A stretch of DNA of 64,000 nt from Mantamonas sphyraenae (GCA_026936335.1 JAPMXV010000046.1:62001-126000); one strand, 5' to 3'; counted from the first letter of the stretch, positions 32,901 to 43,399 are shown. Notes: generated by a model from the sequence alone, not told the origin. Numbers and translations are program-made.

Positions 32901-35900
32901 TGGGACATTTGGTACGCGTCGTCCTCGCTGATCACAACTTGCTCTTGAAAGTTGGCCGTCACGTCTGCAAACATGCGCAGGTCAACCACCATCCCCTGTT
33001 CCACCTCACGCATCATCTGCTCCAGAGGTGACTTGAAGAACGTATTGACCACTTTGAATGGATTCACGCGGCGCACATAGCTTGTGGCTTGCAGTCGTGC
33101 CTGGCTCACCTCGCTCGGTGTCAGGTTGAAAAAGTCGCTCTTGAGCAGCAGCTCCAAGTCGATGCGCTCCGCCGGCACCACCTGCAGACACAAACTGATG
33201 ATGTCCAGCTCGTTGAGAAAGCCCTCTTCCGCTTCGTCCCCCGCTCGCTGCACGTCGCCTCCATCCGTGCTCGCTGATCGCAGTCGGTTACCACCGCGCA
33301 CCATCCTTGATGACATGCTGCGTGACGAAGCCGTGGAACTGACCAAATTGGAGGAAGTGTAGGCTCCGGAATCGCCCCCACGACCTGCACTGTGTCCGCT
33401 TGTGTGCACATTCGAGGTGGTATTGGAGTGCACAATCACATTGCCGTCCTGATCGACAAGCGGCACCACAGAGAACAAGGACAGCTGAGAGACCATGGGT
33501 GTCGTATCCGTACTCTGTGTGTACAGAATGGCCTCTCCCTGAGGTCCGATGTTGTCCGAAGAGGTGGTGGTGGGCAAACCCTGCAGCCAGTCGTAGAACG
33601 GGTTGTACTTTGCACTCTGTTTGCTGCTGGCCCCGTTTCCGCCATCTCCGCCATGGAATCGGTGCGACGCATGTTGAGAATGTTTGTTGTGGCGCCCGTG
33701 GCTGCTGCTGTGGTGAGCGGAGACGGCGTGGTGGGATGCCGAGTTGGTCGACTGGGCCGACTGCAGCAGCTCCACCTGACTCTGCAGAGCCGCTGTCTCC
33801 TCTCCCGTGGTACCCACAATGAGAGAATCGCCGTAAAGAGGCGGTGCACGTCCAAAGAGCATTTCGTAGAGGAGGGAGCCAAAGTTCCACGTGTCGTACG
33901 CTTGTGTGTGGCGGAACACACTCTCGGCGTACCATTCGGGCGGCAGATACACAGAGGACTTTTCCGAGTACAAACTGTACTCCTGTGCAGACTCCTTGGG
34001 CGTGTTGGCTTGGTCAAGCGTCGGGTCGGGCATGTCTGGAACGGTTTTCAAGCGCCCGTGCGTGTCCACCAGACCCATGCAGCTGAGCGACACCAGCTTG
34101 AGCAGGGTGCCGTCGGACGAAACAAGGATTTGGTCGGGTGTCAGGTTGCGCACGACGACACCCTCGCGATGAAGCGACACAAGCAGTTCCAGCAGCTGGT
34201 AGCCCCAGTAGCGGATCAACAGTTGGTTCTCTTGGCCACCCAGGTAGCCGCAGTTGCGAAACATCTGCGACAGAGGCAGGAAGCCTTCCAGTCGTTCAGT
34301 GATGATGTGGCGTGTCCATGACACCGTGCTGCGTCGTCCCGAGTTTCGGTGACCAAGGTTGTCGTCGTCGCCGTACCCACGCTGGTCGTCCTCGTCAAAC
34401 ACACCAACGACGCGCACGAGACGCGGGTGCATAAACAGCTGTCTGTGGATCTGCAGCTCGTTGGCCAGGTGAGCAGACAGTGGGTTGCCGTCGTTCTGCA
34501 CCGTTTCGACGTCCTGGCTGCCAATGGCAAACACCAGCACATTGCGTTGCATGCTGCCATCCCAGCCCTCGAGCACGCGTCGGTTTGTGCCGCGAAGCCA
34601 GTCCACCTCCCGGTCGTCGTAGATTTCCAGCTCGTCGTAGCTCTGGATGCGCTCCTTCAGGTACACCTGTTCCGCGTGTTCAGGGTCAATTTCAAACATG
34701 AAGGGTTCCGACTCGGAGGCGCGTTCGAGCGCAAGCGATACTTTGTGCTGGTGGATTTTGACCACACGTTCGCGCAGGGCTTGCAGCACGCCGTCGATCT
34801 GCTCGTGGATCGACTTGAGGTTGGTGCCCCACTGCGAGTAGAACATGCTGTTGACTGCCTGCGACAAGCCCTCCTTGTTGGCCACGTCGGTGGATTTGTA
34901 GTCCGTAAGGTGCTCCCGAATGAGCTCTGCGTCGAAGCGCAGCGCACTGAGCGGATCCAGGGTGCTGATGATCTTCATGAACGCCTCCTCGTTCACCAAC
35001 ACAATGGGTTCATCGTCCAAGGGGCGAGGAGGCAGCATTTCGTTGCCCATCTCGTCCACTTCAGGCTGCAGCAGGGCTTCGTGGAGCTCGTCCAAAGTCG
35101 AGCCAACTTCGCGCGTGCGCTGCTGAGCGTAGTCGACAAAGTACTCCACCACATCAAAGGGCGGGTGTAGCAGCGAGCATCGGTCAAGGATTACAAACAG
35201 TTCCGGAGCGGTGAGGGCATTGGCAGACAGGATGCGCTGCTTGTTGAAGCCTTCAAACACGTCGCGGTGAGGCATGTCCAGCGCCATCTCAAAGATTCGA
35301 TGCAACGGCCCATCGGTTTGCAGATGCAGCGGACGAGGATCAACTGCAGCGACACGGTACAGGGCGTACACTTGGTCGTAGAATTCGTTGAGGCGACCAA
35401 AGGCCTCCATGCTGCGCTGGAGTTGAAGCTGGACGTCGTGTGCATACATGGACATCTGATGCTTAAAGTTGGCCATGACAGCGTACTCGCACTCTTGATA
35501 GATCTGCGCAGGGATGTGCAAGTCCACCTGGTTGGCTTGCACTTTGGCTGGGTTGTTGCCCACGACCCAGCCAAAAGTTGTGCTCTTGTCCCCGTGTCGC
35601 TCCGTGCTCGCAAACAACATTTCCAGGCCGTCGCGCTCGTTGACCACTCCCAGTTGCATGGCAGGCGACTTCAAGTGAACTGTGTGACCCGAAGCAAACG
35701 GCACATTGGTGGTAGTGTACAGGGGCGGGTGTTGGGCCTCGTAGATGCCCGGCCACACGCGCTTGTAGCGATAGGCCTTGGGGTCGGTGAGCAAGTACGG
35801 CTCGCCGTCCAGGTTCCAAAAGCGGATGGTGTGGTCGAGCGAGGACGACACGATGAGCTCGGCCTGGCGCAAAAAGACAATCGAGGTCACACGGTCCTTG

Positions 35901-37636
35901 TGACCTGTCATCACGAGACTGCTCTCGATAATGGGCACGTTGTCCTGCGATGTGAGCAGCTTGCTGCTGTGTGCATGGCTGTCGTTGCCGCCGCGATGGT
36001 TTGGGCTGGCGATGGCATCAAGACCCCACAGTCGCAACTCGCTGTCGATCTGTCCACGGTGCATGCCGTCGCGAATACGCCCTGCACCACCGCTGACAAT
36101 GCAGTCCAGCTCCTCGATGTACACAATGGCCGGCGCGGAGCCGCGGTGGCCGCGCATGACGGCGCAAACCTGAGCAGAGGCGGTGTTGATGACAAAGATG
36201 TCTGCGATGTAGCGAGAGGTGACGATGAGGAGGTTGCGGCGAGCGAGATAGATGAAATTGTGCACAAATTGCTCGGCAATGGCGATGTCACGGCTAAGGT
36301 GGATCTTGTCCAGGACGCTGATCTTGCTGATGAGGTGGCAGGCCACGGGCTCGTAGAAACGAATGCAGCGATCGACGGCCGAGGTGTTGATGAGAATGGT
36401 GGAGGTGACCGGGCACACCTGGAGCAGGTTGATCTGAGCCCCCTGCATGAGCGAGGCCAGCTGGCCCGAGAGGCTCTCGACAACCTGAATGGAGAGTACA
36501 AACTGGCGGGCATGGCCGTCCCAGACGTAGAGAACGCCCTGGGCGGTGAGAATGTACAGTCTGCCCGTGCGTGGGTCGGTGGTGATTGAGTGTGGGTCCG
36601 AGTTGTTGAACGGTGGACGAGGCATCAGATCGGTGATCTCGTCTCCAGAGATGATGTCGATGAGACGTGTGGAGCCGCCGTCTGTGATGAGCATGGTAGA
36701 CACAGCGGGTAGAAAGCACATGTTGTGTGGTTGGGCCGCGCTGAAGGTAGCCGAGACGTGCGTCGTGGTGGTCACGCAATTCTTGGTGACCAGGCGAGAC
36801 TCGAAGCGCGCCTGCATGTCCATGTCGTAAATCACATCCTCTGCACGGGTCACTGCCTCGGTGAGAATGTCTTCGAGGATCTCGCGGACGTCGCGGACTG
36901 CCGTGAGGTCGTCGTTGAGCTCGATGCGGTCGATGGTGCGTCGGAACAGCTCGGTTGCGCTGACCTTTTTGCGCGGTGTGCGTCGCTTGAGCGAGCGACC
37001 TGGCGAAGGCCCGCGCGAACGGGAGCGCGATCGAGGCCCACGCGCAGAGAGGGAACGAGGGGTGCGCGGCGTGCGCGGTGTGTTGGAACGTCGTCGCGGA
37101 GTGCGAGCTGACTGGGAACCCTTGCGCGGGGTGCGGCTCTTGCTGCGTCGCTTGCGGCTGGTGGAACGTGCTGAGCGTGGTGGAGGCGAGGATGATGAAG
37201 ACGAGGACGTGGCTGCGTTCACCGCGTCCATGTCCAGGCCGAGGCTGCCGGGTTTGGCGGATCGCCGTTTTGAGGTTCGTCCACGTACTCCTGCGCCTGT
37301 ACCTGTGCCTGTGCGCTTTGTGCGACGCTTTGTACCTGTGCGTCCGGTCTTGCTGGCGACGCCACGCTTCTTCTTTTTCCCCTTTTTCTTCTTCAGGCGT
37401 GGCTTGTCCAGTTCGTCGTCGTCCTCGTCGTCCTCGTCAAACGGCTCCTGGTGGTCACCTACACGATGACCCTTGCGGCCGCCGTGCTTTGTCTTTGTAC
37501 CCCGCTTCTTGTGAGCGTGCCCCTTTGTATACTGAGCGGTGCTGCTCATCTCGTCAATGTCCACCTGCTGGTCGTTCGAATCCAGGACGGGCGTGTCCAC
37601 GCTGTCGATATCGCTCAGGTCTGTGCTGTCGTACAT
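29942..37636 (-). CDS. Giant WD40-pseudokinase-helical repeat protein
   Basis: One uninterrupted 2564-aa frame. Residues 1-230 are basic and Ser/Arg-rich (SRTPRKGSQSARTPRR style). Residues about 250-640 form a WD40-type propeller (VTSIVFLRQAELIVSSSLDH, TIRFWNLDGE). Residues about 1000-1290 have a protein-kinase fold with lost catalytic residues. HRDLKPEN is replaced by VRNLTPDQ, DFG by VSLSC, and the beta3 lysine is missing, while PPEWY (the APE segment) and the following helix (YDTWNFGSLLYEMLFGRAPP) remain. The last 1250 residues are helical and armadillo-like (ADVRREALQLFYEISKSIPS). I do not recognise an orthologue. The architecture suggests a large signalling or trafficking scaffold. Its start overlaps the annotated end of the upstream IQ gene by 22 bp. 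Confidence 0.8.
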   Translation of the reverse strand: MYDSTDLSDIDSVDTPVLDSNDQQVDIDEMSSTAQYTKGHAHKKRGTKTKHGGRKGHRVGDHQEPFDEDDEDDDELDKPRLKKKKGKKKKRGVASKTGRTGTKRRTKRTGTGTGAGVRGRTSKRRSAKPGSLGLDMDAVNAATSSSSSSSPPPRSARSTSRKRRSKSRTPRKGSQSARTPRRRSNTPRTPRTPRSLSARGPRSRSRSRGPSPGRSLKRRTPRKKVSATELFRRTIDRIELNDDLTAVRDVREILEDILTEAVTRAEDVIYDMDMQARFESRLVTKNCVTTTTHVSATFSAAQPHNMCFLPAVSTMLITDGGSTRLIDIISGDEITDLMPRPPFNNSDPHSITTDPRTGRLYILTAQGVLYVWDGHARQFVLSIQVVESLSGQLASLMQGAQINLLQVCPVTSTILINTSAVDRCIRFYEPVACHLISKISVLDKIHLSRDIAIAEQFVHNFIYLARRNLLIVTSRYIADIFVINTASAQVCAVMRGHRGSAPAIVYIEELDCIVSGGAGRIRDGMHRGQIDSELRLWGLDAIASPNHRGGNDSHAHSSKLLTSQDNVPIIESSLVMTGHKDRVTSIVFLRQAELIVSSSLDHTIRFWNLDGEPYLLTDPKAYRYKRVWPGIYEAQHPPLYTTTNVPFASGHTVHLKSPAMQLGVVNERDGLEMLFASTERHGDKSTTFGWVVGNNPAKVQANQVDLHIPAQIYQECEYAVMANFKHQMSMYAHDVQLQLQRSMEAFGRLNEFYDQVYALYRVAAVDPRPLHLQTDGPLHRIFEMALDMPHRDVFEGFNKQRILSANALTAPELFVILDRCSLLHPPFDVVEYFVDYAQQRTREVGSTLDELHEALLQPEVDEMGNEMLPPRPLDDEPIVLVNEEAFMKIISTLDPLSALRFDAELIREHLTDYKSTDVANKEGLSQAVNSMFYSQWGTNLKSIHEQIDGVLQALRERVVKIHQHKVSLALERASESEPFMFEIDPEHAEQVYLKERIQSYDELEIYDDREVDWLRGTNRRVLEGWDGSMQRNVLVFAIGSQDVETVQNDGNPLSAHLANELQIHRQLFMHPRLVRVVGVFDEDDQRGYGDDDNLGHRNSGRRSTVSWTRHIITERLEGFLPLSQMFRNCGYLGGQENQLLIRYWGYQLLELLVSLHREGVVVRNLTPDQILVSSDGTLLKLVSLSCMGLVDTHGRLKTVPDMPDPTLDQANTPKESAQEYSLYSEKSSVYLPPEWYAESVFRHTQAYDTWNFGSLLYEMLFGRAPPLYGDSLIVGTTGEETAALQSQVELLQSAQSTNSASHHAVSAHHSSSHGRHNKHSQHASHRFHGGDGGNGASSKQSAKYNPFYDWLQGLPTTTSSDNIGPQGEAILYTQSTDTTPMVSQLSLFSVVPLVDQDGNVIVHSNTTSNVHTSGHSAGRGGDSGAYTSSNLVSSTASSRSMSSRMVRGGNRLRSASTDGGDVQRAGDEAEEGFLNELDIISLCLQVVPAERIDLELLLKSDFFNLTPSEVSQARLQATSYVRRVNPFKVVNTFFKSPLEQMMREVEQGMVVDLRMFADVTANFQEQVVISEDDAYQMSHVERKSQALVTKEIFQQRVLDQLVVIALRNLTNSRKAGPSAAANTSTSSSSSSMTRSTRSSRYIDTSNTSDVRVVRMLVELFYELLPGLQQHFSFVSAYVESIVQNIVKLYMGEEYLLEQIPVHVSGDAEMSVPERWRLFQREFMQCYWGVDSSHWIPSLADTVGPLVRDVFGNDGTGSHAYVVIRDYIKGDHGIEAMESTTSDFFHRNAEYYSNMERLGDNLKRICDVSSRANHRQRRSGVIYITSLVKGGKDQRVKLCLDFRAVQKVLALLDDDDADVRREALQLFYEISKSIPSQNHLSFQWAVCTCYSVPTFTAAMGRRLRDEKEETDNLETAIRSLHNVMLGGEDFCNALVVSDALRAVIRYIGNRIPSLTEVVKEVFRDVFVSGGPPILRAINNIPSLRRLLLSHNIKSRGPFTLQDLIDFARDYDVPQFDEVEEFLDKLRILTNNHEYLWEVERVDIAGSAGMRDVMQFVLQIFDRCWNNGVSFVTLSAQQQVEERELMCRLLSQMHQILDQFMLFVHYGFESLLINNHVVEFLTLHYDETLEFELYKVHPLFEVQNHVQLLLLRLMQTMSTRVFQILAAHNFGERLVRVILQQYELIKQNFETNTLQLYQLDRYPFEIEVRLLTLELCIGFEDHKAGDGQPRTAAAGGHKRSKAQALLVSQIMQSDLIETLVTDLLSCTYFYDIQYSRLPTGFLKYNLRFPIRSEAVEIVRIIAQNPNTTEELRVELGKLFKRHSVCEEERHLLTQTDDLYLQRSVISLVPVLIQLNDPLVNQLLFNSGLISQAVIMYERYVLQKESNAREEYVDLDLALKRAEQVDYVATARRGGNTRVEARTSKRAHRMAKEFAAAVSEAAQRNDGTFGAAEAYDDTVDMREQAKAALVRECEHCIDRICEHEYALRTRKIASMSMLPNDFGIRHPELMEYFNTKGRYENDDEIVRPTRTLLDVVSESNVSRSSELLSSSSVWEGSMYVHPRYFFE

Positions 37637-39611
37637 GTGCAGCCGTGCTGCTTTCCCCTTGCCCTTACCCTTGCCCTTGAGGGTCCCCTTGTACTGTGTT
37701 GAGCCCTTGGTCGGGGAAGTGCCCTTTGCGCCTTGCCCAGTTGTGAGGTTGCAGATGTGCCATGGCCTGTGCGCATGGATGCGGCACGACGTGACGAAGA
37801 GCCGAGGCCGCGTGTGCGACGGCGTTCGTCACGCAGTCGGCGCAACTTGGAGCGCATGCGGCGTTCACGGTGGCGCAGCCATGCGCTTTGGATCTTTGTG
37901 GCTGCTTCGTACTCGCGCAATTTGGCGTTCTGGGAGCGCAGCTTGTGGCGCAGGTGGCCCTCGTGACCAACACGTGTGTAGGCACTCAGGGGATACTCGA
38001 GGCTTTGCACTTCCTCCACACTCATGGTTTTGACCTGGTTCATGGCCTGCTCGATCTCTCGCTGCTGCTTTTGCAGCATGCGGGCCTTTTCCTCGTACTG
38101 ACGCATCAGCTTGGTCTTTTTCTGGTTGTCAAAGTGTCGCGCGCGCGCACGACGCTTGTTCTCGAGCAGATTGCTGTGGCGGACACGATAGCCGCGGAAC
38201 CAGGCCTGGATGAGTTCGGCAGCCTTGTGCATGTGTCTTCGCTTGCGCAGACGAGCCATTTCGGGCTCCATCTCCCTGCGCACGAGGAATCCACGCATGA
38301 TACGCTGGACGGCGGTGGCAGCAATGGTTTCGCGTGCCAGTTGGCGCATGTAGTTGCTCAGCTCGATCTCCATGCCCGTTTCGTTCTTGGCCAGGCCAAG
38401 CGAAGTGAGGTCCAGCGAGTGAGTGCTCGATGTTTCCACAAAGGTTTTGAAGGAACCAACCGAGCGGCGGTTGGGAAACTCCTCCAGCAGGTTCCAGCGA
38501 TGGGAGACGTCGGTGAGAATGTGCTTGACGTCCTCGATCATGATGACGTAGTGGACATTCTTCATGACCATGTACCACATGAGTGAAGGCGAAAGACGCA
38601 GGCCGTCATCCTGGAGCAGGTTGCCCATGAGCATGGAGAGATGCTTGTGGAGGAGATGCCAGCGGGTGAGGGCGTTGGCCCGCGACGGGTTGCTCACGTG
38701 GGTGGCCGCACTCTGGATGCTAAATAGGAGCATGCGCACCTTGAGCAGTTTGGCCTTGAAGCGTCGGAGACGGGTGGAGGTTTTGTACCAAGAGGACGGA
38801 TAGGGCTTGAGGATGTCGGTGTACTCGTCCTCGTAGCGGATGGCTTCCTCATTGAAGGAGGGGCTGTGCATCTCGAGGAAGAAGGCCTTAAGGACACCCA
38901 GAGGCACGTCGATGCTGTCCTCAAGCCAGTGGGGCGAGTCACCAAAGATGCTGCTGTGGTGTTGGTGTTGGGCGGCTGGCCTGAGCGAGGGCATGGCAAG
39001 CATGCGGACGAGTTTAAGCGGAGAAACAGAAATGACGTGCTGGAAGGAGAGGCCAGCGGGCATAATGGATTGGTGGTGAGGGTTCTCGGCGACGGGAACG
39101 CTGGTGTCGAGCTCGAGCGGGAACTGGCGGTCGGTGACAAGTTCGCTCGCACGGAGCGGGGCGCTGGAGGAGGCGAGGGAGGAGGACGGCGAGGCATGGT
39201 GATGGTGACGATGGCGTAAGGAGGAGGATGAAGAGGAGGATGGAGATGGTGGGGAGCGGGAGCGTCTGCTAGAGTGGCCAAAGGAGGACGGCGAATGGTG
39301 TCCTGTGGCGCGCTTTGCCAACGGTCCACGTTGACGATGGGCATGTCGTAGGGCGAGTCTGCCTCGTCGTCCATGTCGTCGTCGGAATATGTGTACAGCG
39401 GTTCCTCATCCTCCAAGGCCTGATGTGCCGACTGGCTGGCCTCGTACTGCGCAAGGAGGCCGCTGGTGGAGCTGTGCTTGGCGCTCCCGGCTGGTCGGTG
39501 TCTACTGTGCGCACGCGGTGCAGAGGCACTCAACACAGCCCCGTGCACTGACGATGCTTTGGAATCATTGCTCCGACGACGCTCAGGACGCTTGCGTGTT
39601 CGGCTGTGCAT
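37615..39611 (-). CDS. IQ-motif protein, frame-interrupted
   Basis: Starts at MHSRTRKRPERRR (39611) and reads one frame through an acidic segment (YTYSDDDMDDEADSPYDMPI). It continues in a second frame from about RASELVTDRQFPLELD onward to the stop at 37615. The switch lies between about 39320 and 39130, in C/T-rich sequence where a single missing base would restore one frame; I found no GT-AG intron of suitable length. The C-terminal half holds three IQ-like calmodulin-binding helices (TAVQRIMRGFLVRREM, AELIQAWFRGYRVRHS, AATKIQSAWLRHRER) and a basic coiled coil. About 660 aa. Calmodulin binding is inferred; nothing else identifies the family. Confidence 0.6.
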
Positions 39612-39664
39612 TGGGTGGGCAGAGTTTGGCGACCCGGGCGCGGCCAAGGCCAAGACGTCCAGGG
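39612..39664. promoter_or_regulatory. 53-bp bidirectional promoter gap
   Basis: Lies between the IQ gene and the kinesin gene. It contains GTTTGG at 39624-39629 and CCAAGGCCAAG near 39644, flanking a CCCGGGCGCGG core. Confidence 0.45.
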
Positions 39665-42298
39665 ATGAGTAGCAGCGATGCGGTGGCTGTCAAAGTGGCC
39701 GTGCGTGTCAGGCCGATGAATGGTGGGTACAAGGCGAGAAGAGAGACGTGGACGGAACCCGTGATTCTGTGTGTGATGGAGTGGGGGCGCCCGCAGAGTG
39801 CGTAACGGCTGACCCTGCGACGGCTTTTTGGCCGTGCTTCTCATGCAGAGACAAAGGAGGCTGGATGCGAGGTGGTGATTGAGATGGATGGAGGCGAGAC
39901 GCGCATCACGGATCCATCCACGAACAAGACGGTAGGGGAACGCGTGCGCAGGAGGGTGGGATAGAGGCTTGGCGCAGGCTCACACGTTGCTCGCAACTCC
40001 ACCGGCACACTTCACCCTCGCACAATGCACACAGGAGCGCTTTACCTTTGACTACTCGTACTGGTGGGACACGCCACAGGACAAGGTGTACCAGGATCTG
40101 GGCCGTCCGATGCTGGAGAATGCTCTGGACGGATACAACGGCACAGTGTTTGCCTACGGCCAGTGCGTTTTTCAGGGTGCTGTGTGGACGCGCGGGACTC
40201 GAGGGCGATGAACAGGTGCAGATGGCTCACACACAACGGGGGTGGGATCATGACGCGTATTTCTCTGTGGCGGTTGGCCACTGTCGTGTCTGCCTGGTGT
40301 GTTCCCTTTCTGCGCACAGGACCGGATCGGGAAAGTCGTTTTCAATGATGGGAGGTCCGAACGATTTGCGCGGTATCACGCCCCGGCTCAACGAGGACCT
40401 GTTCAAGCTTATTTCAGACAAACCCAAGAACCAGGAGTATTCTGTTTACGTCACATATCTGGAGATCTACCAGGAAAAGCTCCGGGATCTGTTGAACCCG
40501 AGCAGCAAGTGAGTTGTGTGGTTCTGCGGTCACCGACGACGCGCGAGGGACGGGGAACGAGAGGGGAGGGCGGTGGGGTTGATGTGGGGGGGAAGGGGGC
40601 ACACACGACACGATCACACGTACACATGTGCACACAAACGCCAAACACTGACACGACGAGCTTGTTGTGCGCTCGCCACACAGGGAGCTGAAGATCCGTG
40701 AGTCGAAGAAGCTGGGTTTCGTGGTGCCTGACTTGTACAAGGCACCCGTAAAGACAACCGAAGAGATTGTGTCTCTGATGGAAGAAGGCAACGCTGTGCG
40801 TGTGGTGGCCGCAACCAAGATGAACGACCACTCGTCACGCTCTCACTCTGTGTTCACCATCCACTTGCGCATGGTGGACAAGAACGACGTGCAGGCAGGC
40901 GCCCTGACAGCCAAGATCAACCTTGTGGATCTTGCCGGTTCCGAGCGAGCCGACTCGACAGGTGCCACGGGAGAGGTGCTGAAGCAGGGTGCGGCCATCA
41001 ACCAGTCGCTGACGGCTCTGGGACGTGTGATCCGCGTGCTTGCGGGTGAACGCAAGAAGGGCGAGTTTGTGCCGTATCGTGACTCGGTACTGACCAAGGT
41101 GCTGCGCGAGTCGCTCGGTGGCAACTCGCAGACTGTGATGCTTGCCGCCTTGTCGCCCGCCGACAAGAACCACGACGAGACCCTGTCTACGCTCAAGTAT
41201 GCCAACAGCGCCAAGAACATCAAGAACAAATCGCGAAAGAACGAGGACAAGAACACAAAGCTGATCCGAGAGCTGCGCGAACAGATCGAGGCTCTGAGGT
41301 CTGGAATGATGGGCGGGTCGAGCAGCGGCGGAGGCTTGGACGCGTCGTCAATGGCCGAGTACCAGGAGAAGATGGAGGAGCTGGAGTTGGCTAAGTCGCA
41401 GACGTTTGAACAGGTGGAGCAGCAGAAGAAGGAGCTTGAGGAGGAGCGACAGCGCAATCTGCGTCAGCGCGGTGTGATGGAGGCGCTGAAGACGAACCTG
41501 AAGCAGCAGAACGAGGAGCGCATTGAACAGCTGCGCTCGGCAAAGGAGGCCAAGCTGGCCAAGTTCCAGGAGGCCAAGTCGAAGCTGATGGCCGTGAAGG
41601 AGCAGTACCAGAAGGATGTGATGGCCTTCCAAGAAAGCGGCCAGCAGGACGAACAGCTGCGGGCCAAGATTGCCAAGGAGAAGAAGTTCCTGGAGAACGG
41701 TGGACGTGCCATGGAGCAACTGAAGGCAGAGTACACAGTGGTGGAGCAGGAACTGCAGGACGAGATGGCGCTTGGCCAGACGGACGATCTGCTGACGCTC
41801 CAGCAAAAGGAGATGGAGCGACTGAAGGAAAAGCAGGCTCGAGAGCTGCAGTTGATGCAGAACAAGATGCAGGCAGCGATGCAGGCACGCAAGCAGGCCA
41901 TGGAGGAAAAGTTCCAGCAGATGGCGTCGGACAGTGTGAGCAAAGAAGAGCACTACCAGATGCAGGTGGAGTTGGAAGAGATGCGTGGCGCCAAGGAGAT
42001 GCTGGAGGCGCAGCTGAAGATGGCACAGAAGGAAAACGCACGGTTGCAGAGCGTCATTGACGAGGAGCAACTGAAGCACGAGCACGAGATGGAAAAAGAG
42101 CGCTTGAGTCTGTTTCGCATGTTCCGCAAGTACCGCGAGTTTGCAGAGGAAGAGTACCGCGACAGGGAGCGCAAGCTGCTGGTCATGGTGGAGCACAGCG
42201 TCACCGACGCGATTTACCTCAACGCCAAAGTCCAGGAGCTGGAAGCCGCTGCAGGGAGCAGCAGTGGAGGAGGAGGAGGTCAATCCAGCAGTGGTTAA
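39665..42298 (+). CDS. N-terminal motor kinesin, kinesin-3-like motor
   Basis: Five exons: 39665-39722, 39849-39931, 40035-40162, 40320-40508 and 40684-42298, all phase-consistent; 690 aa. The motor occupies about residues 7-350. It has VAVRVRPMN, the P-loop [29 protein letters not shown], switch [12 protein letters not shown], switch [19 protein letters not shown], and [20 protein letters not shown]. All nucleotide motifs are intact, so this is a working plus-end-type motor by family. It is followed by about 300 residues of coiled coil and a Gly/Ser tail. Loop sequences resemble kinesin-3, but no FHA domain follows, so the subfamily is tentative. It is the only conventional member of the kinesin cluster on this side. 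Confidence 0.92.
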
Positions 42299-42439
42299 GG
42301 GCTCAAAGATGTGTGTGAGGTACTGCAGATGGAGTCAAATGGAAGCAAATGATCATGTGGTGTGCATTGCTGCGCATTGTGGCTGGCGCTGTGGTCTCCA
42401 GTTGCTTGTGGCTGGCTCGTGCTCTTCCCAACGTCCTCC

Positions 42440-43309
42440 CTACTTCAACATGGACTGCAGCTCGGCAGCCATATCCTCTGCCTCAACCTCGATGCCCTCT
42501 CCGACAGCAAAACGGACAAAGGCGATGTGGTCTGCGGACGGCAAGTGGTCCGAAAGCAGGATGTCAGGGTTGGTTACCAAATTCTGCTGGAGCATCTCAG
42601 CAGCGTCGGCAGGCTGCATGCCAACCACGTGCACGGCAAGGTCCGACGTAGAGACACCCTGGGGCAACGTGGAAGGAGTTCGGAGGGCGACGAGCGAAGA
42701 AAGCATGCCGGCGTTCTTGTCCTTGCCGACGGCGTTGTGGACGTATGCACCGAGGAGGTCGGGAGTGGAAGCAAAAAGGGCGGCGGCGCGGCGGACAATG
42801 ACGTTCTCGCCTGTGGTGTACGCCTGTTCGTTCATGAGTTCTTCGATTTTTCGATCGTGGTTGTCCGCAGAGGCCATCGGCAGCAGCTGCTCAGGTTCAA
42901 GGTCCAGATGGCTGATGTACACGCCTTCAGGGAGGGTAGCCTGAGAAGCTGCAGTGACAGCAGCCTGCGTCACCTGTGTGGCCAGATTGACAAAGGCGTC
43001 GGTGCGAGCCACAAAGTCCGTGACGGTGTTGATTTCGGCCATGGCTCGGCAAAAGATGGGTGCTGAAGATGTGCTCGACGCATGTTCCACTGCTTCAGAC
43101 ACACACACAAGTCCCGAAGCGGCCACGCGTTCCTTGACATTCGACGACTGGCCCTTTTGGCGGAGCAACTTGGCTGCCTCCTGAACGTCGCCCTCGGCCT
43201 CGACCAGAGCCTTTTTACAGTCCATCATTGGAGCGCTGGTGATTGCGCGCAGTTCCTTAATTGCAGCAGCGCTGACGGCAGCTCGGTTGACGGTGGTACG
43301 AACAAACAT
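42440..43309 (-). CDS. TSFM: Mitochondrial elongation factor Ts
   Basis: Intronless, 289 aa. It begins MFVRTTVNRAAVSAAAIKEL, a short import-like N-terminus merging with the UBA-like domain. Diagnostic EF-Ts sequences follow: KELRAITSAPMMDCKKALVE, DVQEAAKLLRQKG, VNTVTDFVAR-type INTVTDFVARTDAFVNLA, and a dimerisation-domain ENVIVRRAA (for GENI.vRR). EF-Ts exchanges GDP for GTP on EF-Tu in organellar translation. No plastid genes are visible here, so a mitochondrial role is assumed. The gene sits inside the kinesin cluster without an evident functional link. Confidence 0.9.
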   Translation of the reverse strand: MFVRTTVNRAAVSAAAIKELRAITSAPMMDCKKALVEAEGDVQEAAKLLRQKGQSSNVKERVAASGLVCVSEAVEHASSTSSAPIFCRAMAEINTVTDFVARTDAFVNLATQVTQAAVTAASQATLPEGVYISHLDLEPEQLLPMASADNHDRKIEELMNEQAYTTGENVIVRRAAALFASTPDLLGAYVHNAVGKDKNAGMLSSLVALRTPSTLPQGVSTSDLAVHVVGMQPADAAEMLQQNLVTNPDILLSDHLPSADHIAFVRFAVGEGIEVEAEDMAAELQSMLK

Positions 43310-43399
43310 TGGTGCGGGTGTGGGCGAAGTTGGCTTTTTGGTTGCGATGCTGTGGACAGCGCATGTGGTGTCCAGCCCTTTATGCAGGGAGGGATTTGT

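Noticed and set aside
42440-43309. Plastid origin for EF-Ts (and for EngB at 60426)
   Set aside because: Both families are also mitochondrial in non-photosynthetic eukaryotes, and no plastid-type gene or bipartite targeting sequence is seen.
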